7,426 nt of DNA, taken from Gammaproteobacteria bacterium. Its GTDB lineage: Bacteria; Pseudomonadota; Gammaproteobacteria; Burkholderiales; Thiobacillaceae. Made by a program: the position numbers and the translations under genes. Under the pieces are notes generated by a model, which was not told the DNA's origin, did no database searches, and saw only the letters and a program-made list of their open reading frames with translations. The stretch lies in contig JAHJNP010000215.1 in NCBI GenBank assembly GCA_018820745.1, forward strand, positions 1 through 7,426. Direction: 5' to 3'. The first letter of the stretch is position 1, and each line of letters starts with the position of its first letter. Shown here piece after piece: positions 1 through 4,531 of the stretch.

Positions 1-90
1 GACACCGAAGTTCGGGTGGGCGACGTGCTGGTGCTGCGCGGCGCCGCCGATGGGCTGGCGGCGGCGGAGTTCAGGGTGTTACAGGGATGA
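1..90 (+). CDS. C-terminal end of a probable KefB/KefC-type cation:proton antiporter (5' truncated)
   Basis: An open frame runs from the first base to a TGA at 88-90 and encodes the last 29 residues of a larger protein. The piece contains VGDVLVLRGAADGLAAAE, which resembles the closing beta-strand and helix of a TrkA-C (RCK_C) regulatory domain, where a 'GDVLVL.G....L..AE..L..G' pattern is typical. That domain ends many monovalent cation:proton antiporters of the KefB/KefC type, which sit in the inner membrane with a cytosolic ligand-binding tail. The membrane part is outside the window, so the assignment rests on this short tail alone. A potassium channel or another RCK-bearing transporter would look the same. 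The gene converges on the neighbouring pilin and has no obvious functional link to it. Confidence 0.6.
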   Translation, partial: DTEVRVGDVLVLRGAADGLAAAEFRVLQG

Positions 91-107
91 TGGCTGACGC
101 GTGAGCA

Positions 108-132
108 ATAAAAAAGCCCGCCGAAGCGGGCT
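108..132 (-). terminator. Rho-independent terminator of the 213-aa prepilin gene
   Basis: On the minus strand a 7-bp stem, AGCCCGC/GCGGGCT (126-132 and 115-121), closes on a TTCG loop. It is followed by a run of T (plus-strand A run at about 109-115). C(UUCG)G is an exceptionally stable RNA tetraloop. The hairpin begins 20 nt after the prepilin stop codon at 153-155. The plus-strand side has no T run, so it should not efficiently terminate the incoming antiporter transcript. Confidence 0.9.
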
Positions 133-152
133 GGTGTCTACAGAGCCTTGAA

Positions 153-794
153 TCAAATGCCCATGCAGACAGTGTAGTTCGTGGAGTCATCAAGCGTTGT
201 GGCTACGGCGACAGAGGGGGTAGCAGTGGTACCAGCCCGCATCGATCCTGCAGCCGTATTGCCGTCATCCAACTGGGTGTCGAGTTGCTTGGCGAATTCT
301 CCCGGGATTCCGGTTGAGCAGATGAAATAGGTGCCATTCATATTGGCAAAAGGCGCTGCACTCTGGACGCCAATTTGGCCGCCCAGCGCGTTGACGGGAA
401 GATAACCGGCACCGATCACTGTAGGACCTGGCGCCAGGCCAGCAAGCCGCACGTGCTGCCAGAACAGGTAGGATTCGTCGGTGGTGGTGGTGCTGTACCA
501 GGTACCCTCGATTACCCCATTGCCCGTTGTGCCGTTCGTGGTGGCGACTGTGCCCGTCACATGGGTGTTGGCGGCGGAGTCGTCGCCGGGCAATGCCCGG
601 TATTTGTCCTGGTAGCCGTAGATGAAAACCGGGATATTGCGGAAGTCGGTGCCGAGATTTTTCACCCGGGCGCTGTTGATCAGCTCCTGCCCCTTTAGAA
701 TGCCGCCCAGCAGCAGACCGATGATGACCAGCACGATGGCGATCTCGATCAGGGTGAAACCCGACTGGCGTCGTAGGATATTGGGGTGATGCAT
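153..794 (-). CDS. Type IV prepilin-like protein, candidate major filament subunit (213 aa)
   Basis: This is a prepilin with a class III signal. A short basic leader (MHHPNILRRQSG) is followed by FTLIEIAIVLVIIGLLLGG, so prepilin peptidase would cut after Gly12. That leaves an N-methylated Phe1 and the conserved Glu5 needed for subunit docking. The mature chain is about 201 residues. After the helix come ALPGDD (about 67-72) and a C-terminal half with LDDGNTAAGSMRAG (about 175-188), both recalled as recurring in proteobacterial pilin-like proteins. Cys159 and Cys210 could form the C-terminal disulfide loop common in pilins. The ATG is supported by a GGAG eight nucleotides upstream. The gene has its own sigma-54/IHF promoter and its own terminator, so it is probably monocistronic and strongly, conditionally expressed. 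The family is secure; the major-subunit role is inferred from the regulation. Confidence 0.9.
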   Translation of the reverse strand: MHHPNILRRQSGFTLIEIAIVLVIIGLLLGGILKGQELINSARVKNLGTDFRNIPVFIYGYQDKYRALPGDDSAANTHVTGTVATTNGTTGNGVIEGTWYSTTTTDESYLFWQHVRLAGLAPGPTVIGAGYLPVNALGGQIGVQSAAPFANMNGTYFICSTGIPGEFAKQLDTQLDDGNTAAGSMRAGTTATPSVAVATTLDDSTNYTVCMGI

Positions 795-802
795 GGCGGA
801 AG

Positions 803-806
803 CTCC
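803..806 (-). promoter_or_regulatory. Ribosome binding site of the 213-aa prepilin
   Basis: Minus-strand GGAG lies 8 nt upstream of the ATG at 792-794. This ideal spacing fixes that start in preference to any internal one. Confidence 0.75.
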
Positions 807-832
807 GTTATGTTATTACCAGCCCCCCAACA

Positions 833-848
833 TGCAAAATATGTACCA
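833..848 (-). promoter_or_regulatory. Sigma-54 (-24/-12) promoter of the 213-aa prepilin
   Basis: The minus strand reads TGGTACATATTTTGCA. Against the RpoN consensus TGGCACG-N4-TTGCW this keeps the invariant GG (846-847) and GC (834-835), exactly 10 nt apart, and the full TTGCA; two positions of the -24 block differ (T for C, A for G). The predicted transcription start is near 822, giving a 5' leader of about 28 nt that contains the ribosome binding site. Sigma-54 control of major pilin genes through NtrC-type activators such as PilR is established in several proteobacteria. No sigma-70 promoter of comparable quality was seen here. Confidence 0.75.
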
Positions 849-863
849 CCCAGTTCATCCGTG

Positions 864-876
864 TAACCAATTGATA
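864..876 (-). promoter_or_regulatory. Probable IHF binding site upstream of the sigma-54 promoter
   Basis: The minus strand reads TATCAATTGGTTA, a match at every specified position to the IHF consensus WATCAA-N4-TTR. It is preceded on the same strand by an A/T-rich tract (about 877-903), as in strong IHF sites. Its centre is about 48 bp upstream of the predicted start at 822. This is a usual position for IHF to bend DNA so that an upstream activator can touch sigma-54 polymerase. Confidence 0.65.
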
Positions 877-941
877 AAAATAGTAAAAAGTAATAAAAAT
901 TTGCCTGGGTGAGCGCGGGTTTGACGAAAACACGACGCCTC

Positions 942-1010
942 TGCCGGGTTTTCGGCACGGTATGCCGGGAGATGGACGTGCGTGGACTCCATTTTCAGGG
1001 CGAAATGCCG
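942..1010. promoter_or_regulatory. Phased TGCCG/CGGCA half-sites, possible activator-binding region
   Basis: TGCCG occurs at 942-946, 963-967 and 1006-1010, and the inverted half CGGCA at 953-957. The first two TGCCG copies are 21 bp apart and both continue as TGCCGGG. The inverted copy sits between them with gaps of 6 and 5 bp. Relative to the predicted pilin start this is about -120 to -190, where enhancers for sigma-54 activators commonly lie. The motif is short and GC-rich, so chance is possible. No known regulator is assigned. Confidence 0.3.
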
Positions 1011-1058
1011 ATAGCTCTGTCATGCTGAACCTATCCTGTTTGTACTTTGATCCCCAAT

Positions 1059-2807
1059 ATGTCTGAGCGCACTGAAACAGCACCGCGGCTGGTCTGGCTG
1101 ACGTCGCTGGTTAACCTGTTCACTCGGGTGGCGCCTGGGCGCTGGCTGGCGCTGATGCTGCTGGCACTGCACGCGGCCGTGATGCTCGATGCCGAGGCGG
1201 CGGTGACGCGTGCGTTCCTGCTGGCGCATTACGGACTGTTCCTGTTGTGGCAGCCGTTGGTGCGCAGCGAAGCGCGTATCGAGCCGCGGCTGGCGCTGCC
1301 GGTGTTTGCCATGGCGGCGCTGCTGGTGCTGGTGGACAGCACCTGGGTAATGGCGCTGTGGCTGGCCATTCTGGCGGGGCTGGTGGGGGCGGTGGCGACG
1401 TCGCAAAACGAACGCAGTCAGCGGCTGGCCTATCTGCTCGCGCTGGCCTACCTGCTCGCGCTGCTGCTGGCCTGGGTGCTGCCGCAAACGCTGACCGCCG
1501 CCGCATTGCCCGATGAACAGCAGGCCGCGGTGCGTTATGGCCTGCCGCTGTTGCCGCTGGCGATCCTGTTCCTGCCCGCCAGCCGCCAGCGAGGTGCGTC
1601 GTCCACGCTCGACTTCATCTATGGGCTGATGCTGTCGCTGCTCGTCATGGTGGTGGCGCTGGGCGCGTTTGCCGTGGTGGCGGTGGCCAAGGTGAGCTAC
1701 GCCTGGGCGCTGGTGCAGACGCTGCTGGGCATGGCGACGCTGCTGCTGGCGCTGTCGTGGCTGTGGAATCCGCGCGCCGGCTTTGCCGGGCTGGGGCAGG
1801 TGACTTCGCGTTATCTGCTGTCGGTGGGGCTGCCGTTCGAAGGCTGGGCGCAGCGGCTGGCGACGCTGGCCGAGCGCGAGCGCGACCCCGAGTCGTTCGT
1901 GCGCGAAGCGCTCGCTGACCTGCACGAACTGACCTGGATCCGCGGCGGCCGTTGGCAGGCCGCGCGCGGCGAGGGGACGTTCGGCGAACCCGCCGAGCAT
2001 GCCCTCGTTCATTCCTTTCATGGCCTGACCCTGACCTGGCAGGCGCCGCGCCCGCTCACCCCCGCGCTGGCGCTGCATGTGCGGCTGCTGTCGCAGCTGC
2101 TGGGTTATTTCTATGCTTCCAAGGTGCGCGAGCAGACCCTGCGCGAGCAGGCTTACAGCCAGGCCATCCACGACACCGGCGCGCGCCTGACCCACGACGT
2201 GAAGAACATCCTGCAGTCGATGAAGACCCTGATCGCCGCGGCCGACACCTCCACCCCGGAAGACGGCGAGCGTCTGCAGGCGCTGATGAAGCGCCAGCTG
2301 CCCCAGCTGGCGGCACGCCTGTCGCAGACCGTCGACAAATTGAAGCAGCCGGCTGAAATGGATGTTGCCCAGATTTCCGCGCAGGCTTGGTGGGCAGCCC
2401 TGCAGACGCGCTACGAACATGACGACGTGCAGTTCTTTGCCTGCGCACTCGACGACACTCCGCTGCCGCAGGACCTGTTCGACAGCGTTGCCGACAATCT
2501 GTTGACCAATGCCCTGCGCAAACGCCAGCGCGAGCCGGGCCTTGCGGTAGAAGTGCGATTGGCGCTGCATCCGCTGGTGAGCCTCGCCGTGACCGACAGC
2601 GGTGCGCCGGCACCCGAACACGTGGCGCGCAACCTGTTCCTGAGCCCGGTGGCATCGGATTTCGGCTTGGGGGTGGGGCTGTATCAGGCAGCGCGGCAGG
2701 CCGCACGCGTGGGGTATCGACTGGAACTACCCGACAATCAGGCGGGGCGGGTCTCGTTCAGGTTGCAGGCTATGGACATCCGCCTGCAGGGCACACCCGG
2801 CTCCTGA
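1059..2807 (+). CDS. Membrane-bound sensor histidine kinase with about 8 transmembrane segments (582 aa)
   Basis: Roughly residues 25-240 are very hydrophobic, with about eight membrane segments and no large periplasmic loop. A soluble region at about 250-355 (from GLPFEGWAQRLATLAE) could be a divergent GAF-like sensor domain and leads into a helical linker. The catalytic core follows: an H-box LTHDVKN with the presumed phosphorylated His379, an N-box DNLLTNA near 479-485, a G1 motif VTDSG near 511-515, and a G2 motif GLGVGL near 536-541. HDVKN kinases include the PrsK-like type, but the rest of the chain does not establish that family. ATG 1059 is preferred; an in-frame TTG at 1047 would add four residues. 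Neither has a clear Shine-Dalgarno, and a stop lies upstream at 1026-1028. No response regulator is in the window. The gene diverges from the sigma-54-driven pilin and its 3' end overlaps the other prepilin. A role in pilus control is inferred from position only. Confidence 0.88.
   Translation: MSERTETAPRLVWLTSLVNLFTRVAPGRWLALMLLALHAAVMLDAEAAVTRAFLLAHYGLFLLWQPLVRSEARIEPRLALPVFAMAALLVLVDSTWVMALWLAILAGLVGAVATSQNERSQRLAYLLALAYLLALLLAWVLPQTLTAAALPDEQQAAVRYGLPLLPLAILFLPASRQRGASSTLDFIYGLMLSLLVMVVALGAFAVVAVAKVSYAWALVQTLLGMATLLLALSWLWNPRAGFAGLGQVTSRYLLSVGLPFEGWAQRLATLAERERDPESFVREALADLHELTWIRGGRWQAARGEGTFGEPAEHALVHSFHGLTLTWQAPRPLTPALALHVRLLSQLLGYFYASKVREQTLREQAYSQAIHDTGARLTHDVKNILQSMKTLIAAADTSTPEDGERLQALMKRQLPQLAARLSQTVDKLKQPAEMDVAQISAQAWWAALQTRYEHDDVQFFACALDDTPLPQDLFDSVADNLLTNALRKRQREPGLAVEVRLALHPLVSLAVTDSGAPAPEHVARNLFLSPVASDFGLGVGLYQAARQAARVGYRLELPDNQAGRVSFRLQAMDIRLQGTPGS
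1424..1459 (+). repeat. 18-bp tandem duplication inside the kinase gene
   Basis: Two adjacent 18-bp copies (1424-1441 and 1442-1459) read GCTGGCCTATCTGCTCGC, with one T/C difference in the second. They encode two successive LAYLLA units (RLAYLLALAYLLALLLAW) within one predicted membrane helix. The duplication keeps the frame and adds six residues. Confidence 0.85.
2770..2807. other. 38-bp tail-to-tail overlap of kinase and prepilin coding regions
   Basis: The kinase stop TGA (2805-2807, plus) lies inside the prepilin gene, and the prepilin stop TAG (2770-2772, minus) lies inside the kinase gene. The shared DNA encodes the kinase tail MDIRLQGTPGS and the cysteine-bearing end of the prepilin (about VCPAGGCP). 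No hairpin followed by a T run was seen between the two genes on either strand. Confidence 0.85.
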
Positions 2808-3489
2808 GTACGCCGTCTGAAACCCACACGACCAGATCGTCGAATTCACCGCTGGCATCCCCGGCCTTGCTCGGGGTGCGGCTGACGAAGCTGGGGCCAG
2901 CGTTGGTGTTTTCCAGTTCATCCGCGCTGGTCGGTGCGGCCAATGTGTTGCCATTGATATTCAGGGCACCCCATCCGTTTGGTCCATGCGAGAACACGAC
3001 AGCAGGCAAGTAGACGGCATCGAACGACGTGCATGCGCTGCTGCGACAAATGCGTTTCAAATTGAGGGTGGCGTAAGGCGGGGTGAGAAGGGCCAGGTTT
3101 GGCAAGCCCTTCGACCGGTCGGCATATTCCCGGTTTTCGACGCTGTAACGCAGGCGGTTGCCCCAGGCGTCCTGAGCGCCTGTGCCCAGATCGGCCCAGG
3201 GAAACCAGCCATCGGGATTGGTGCAGATATCGCCAGTCCGGTTTTCCAGGCCATCCCCATTCGTGTCAGGACATGGAAGATAGGGTTTGTCTGGATTGCC
3301 GGAAGAGGGATGAGACATGACATATCCCACGAGCGCGTGGCGTGCCTCTTCCAGCGTCTTGTTGGTTTCCGCAATCCGCCGTGCCTGAATCTGCGCCGAC
3401 AGCGGCATCGCCAGCCCGCCGATCAGGATGGTGACGATGACCAGCACGATCGCCAGCTCGATCAGGGTGAAGCCGCGTGTCCGCTTCAT
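2770..3489 (-). CDS. Large prepilin/pseudopilin-like protein, probable minor subunit (239 aa)
   Basis: The leader MKRTRG is followed by FTLIELAIVLVIVTILIGG, giving a prepilin peptidase site after Gly6, mature Phe1 and the conserved Glu5. The globular part starts near residue 40. It contains LPCPDTNGDGLE (71-82), GWFPWADLG and DAWGNRLRY (107-115), reminiscent of the D.WGN.Y region of GspG-type pseudopilins, and FDDLVVWVSDGVL near the C-terminus. Six cysteines (73, 89, 148, 153, 233, 238) could form three disulfides. DTNGDGLE resembles an EF-hand or dockerin calcium loop. At about 233 mature residues it is longer than a GspG subunit, which suits a minor or tip subunit. Its ATG overlaps the stop of the preceding small gene as ATGA, so it closes the operon. 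Its 3' end overlaps the kinase gene by 38 bp. Family secure; role inferred. Confidence 0.88.
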   Translation of the reverse strand: MKRTRGFTLIELAIVLVIVTILIGGLAMPLSAQIQARRIAETNKTLEEARHALVGYVMSHPSSGNPDKPYLPCPDTNGDGLENRTGDICTNPDGWFPWADLGTGAQDAWGNRLRYSVENREYADRSKGLPNLALLTPPYATLNLKRICRSSACTSFDAVYLPAVVFSHGPNGWGALNINGNTLAAPTSADELENTNAGPSFVSRTPSKAGDASGEFDDLVVWVSDGVLRSRVCPAGGCP

Positions 3490-3932
3490 GGCGCAGGTTT
3501 CTCAGCGACAGGCGCGGCGGGGCTGGGGCGCAGCACCTGGTAGGGTTCATACACACGGCCGTCGGCCCGGATCTGGCCCGGCTTCAGCCCCGCCACCCCG
3601 GATGCATCGAGCTGCGGCTGACCGTCGACCCAGCGCGTGGTTTTGCCGTCGGAGCGGACCAGCACGCCGTCATAGCGTACCGGCGGCGGGGCGCCTGCGT
3701 CGGGCGCCGCCCGCCCGACCTGGGTGACGTTGCGGACGCGCGCGGCTTCGAGTTGCGCGCGCTGCTCGGGGGTGTAGAACAGGCGGCCGGGCAGGTCTGG
3801 CGCTGCAAAGCCTGAACCACAGAGGCACAGAGACACGGAGAAAAACAAGGCTGAACAGTGATGCGCCATCCCGCGCCGAATGGGTCTGCTGTTCTCCGTG
3901 TCTCTGTGTCTCTGTGGTGAACAGGCTTTCAT
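3486..3932 (-). CDS. Small exported protein of the pilus operon, 5' end formed by a repeat element (148 aa)
   Basis: The conserved-looking part begins at APDLPGRLFYTPEQRAQLEAARVRN and continues with a small beta-rich segment (YDGVLVRSDGKTTRWVDGQPQ ... YEPYQVL). This resembles the short periplasmic MshK/PilP-like partners found in pilus operons, though no named family is certain. ATG 3932 is chosen because it overlaps the PilO-like stop as ATGA, as at the next two operon junctions considered. From there about 40 codons (MKAC through GSGF) are read through the inverted repeat at 3807-3929. The hydrophobic run CSALFFSVSLCLCGSGFAA then acts like a signal-peptide core before the mature protein. 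An internal ATG at 3869 (MAHHCSALFF..., 127 aa) would give a more normal signal peptide. It lies in the loop of the repeat and has only a weak upstream GGCGCGGG. A TTG/GTG start was not needed. Confidence 0.65.
   Translation of the reverse strand: MKACSPQRHRDTENSRPIRRGMAHHCSALFFSVSLCLCGSGFAAPDLPGRLFYTPEQRAQLEAARVRNVTQVGRAAPDAGAPPPVRYDGVLVRSDGKTTRWVDGQPQLDASGVAGLKPGQIRADGRVYEPYQVLRPSPAAPVAEKPAP
3807..3929. repeat. 123-bp long inverted repeat (MITE/REP-like) inside the small exported gene
   Basis: The left arm (3807-3842, 36 nt) and right arm (3892-3929, 38 nt) are near-perfect reverse complements around a 49-nt spacer. Both share AAAGCCTG at the outer end and CACAGAGACACGGAGAA at the inner end. 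They differ only at AA versus TTCA near the outer part and at one G/A. The CACAGAG.CACAGAGACACGGAG type sequence is recalled as a dispersed intergenic repeat in various proteobacteria; that recollection was not checked. No transposase is encoded. The total length is exactly 41 codons, and the host frame passes through uninterrupted. Confidence 0.85.
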
Positions 3933-4531
3933 CGCACTGTCCCTGTGTCTGTTGCCACGGTAAACCACAGCAGTTCGCATTCGACGTCGAGTTCGGGGCG
4001 GTTGACCGGCTGCGGCGGGGCGTCGGTGATGCGGGCGAGGCGGCAGCTGTTGACGCGGAACAGGCCGGGCGCGCGCGCGCGCAGGGCGTCGAGAAAATTC
4101 GGCAGATCGGTTTCCACCAACACGGGCATTTTCAACACCATGCGGGTCTGCTTGAGCGGCAGGCCGCCGGCCAGGGCGGCCGGCGCGGCCGTGCGCGGCG
4201 ACAGGATGTAGGTGAGTCCGTAAAGCCGGGCGTCCTGATTGGCGAGGTGCACCGCCTCGATCCAGGCGAGGCGGCTTTCTTCGCCGACAAATCCCCGTGC
4301 AATCAGCGCGTGGTAGGCGCCGAGATGCTGCGCAATCAGGCGCGCCTCCATTTGGCCCTGTTGCTGGCGCGCGTGTGCGGCACTGAGTGCCGTTTGCTGG
4401 CGTTGCAAATCGGCGCGCGCTTCGACGTCCTGCTGGTGGCTCCAGAAAATGCCCGCAGCAGACAGCACGCTGGCGGCAAGCAGCAGCAGGATCGAGGTTT
4501 TCAGCGCGGCGATCGGCGGCCGGGTCATCAT
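3929..4531 (-). CDS. PilO-like inner-membrane alignment protein (200 aa)
   Basis: The chain has one membrane segment at about residues 11-30, a helical Gln/Ala/Arg-rich stretch (about 33-65) likely to form a coiled coil, and a mixed alpha/beta periplasmic part ending in ELDVECELLWFTV. This order and length match PilO (or GspM) proteins, which dimerise with PilN/GspL in the periplasm and link the inner-membrane platform to the rest of the pilus or secretion machine. Recognition rests on topology and position, not a clear sequence motif. Two consecutive ATGs exist; the first (4529-4531) overlaps the preceding stop as ATGA and is chosen. A (GC)7 run at 4069-4082 falls in the codons for RARA (about 151-154). 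Confidence 0.7.
   Translation of the reverse strand: MMTRPPIAALKTSILLLLAASVLSAAGIFWSHQQDVEARADLQRQQTALSAAHARQQQGQMEARLIAQHLGAYHALIARGFVGEESRLAWIEAVHLANQDARLYGLTYILSPRTAAPAALAGGLPLKQTRMVLKMPVLVETDLPNFLDALRARAPGLFRVNSCRLARITDAPPQPVNRPELDVECELLWFTVATDTGTVR

Noticed and set aside
921..947. TTGACG at 921-926 as a plus-strand -35 box
   Set aside because: The hexamer 17 bp downstream is CCGGGT-like and does not resemble a -10 element.
1009..1046. A sigma-70 promoter for the kinase using TATCCT at 1032-1037
   Set aside because: The -10-like hexamer has no acceptable -35 at 16-18 bp; too weak to annotate.
749..1083. Two overlapping minus-strand open frames of 69 and 91 codons upstream of the pilin
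   Set aside because: They span the sigma-54/IHF control region and the pilin start, have no ribosome site or family likeness, and are best seen as chance frames.
1020..2621. A 533-codon open frame on the minus strand opposite the kinase
   Set aside because: Composition is dominated by Gln, Arg and His with no recognisable domain; it is the antisense shadow of a GC-rich gene.
4069..4082. (GC)7 run in the PilO-like gene as a phase-variation tract
   Set aside because: Seven dinucleotide units could slip, but such a run is not rare in GC-rich coding DNA and encodes a plausible RARA segment; nothing else suggests switching.
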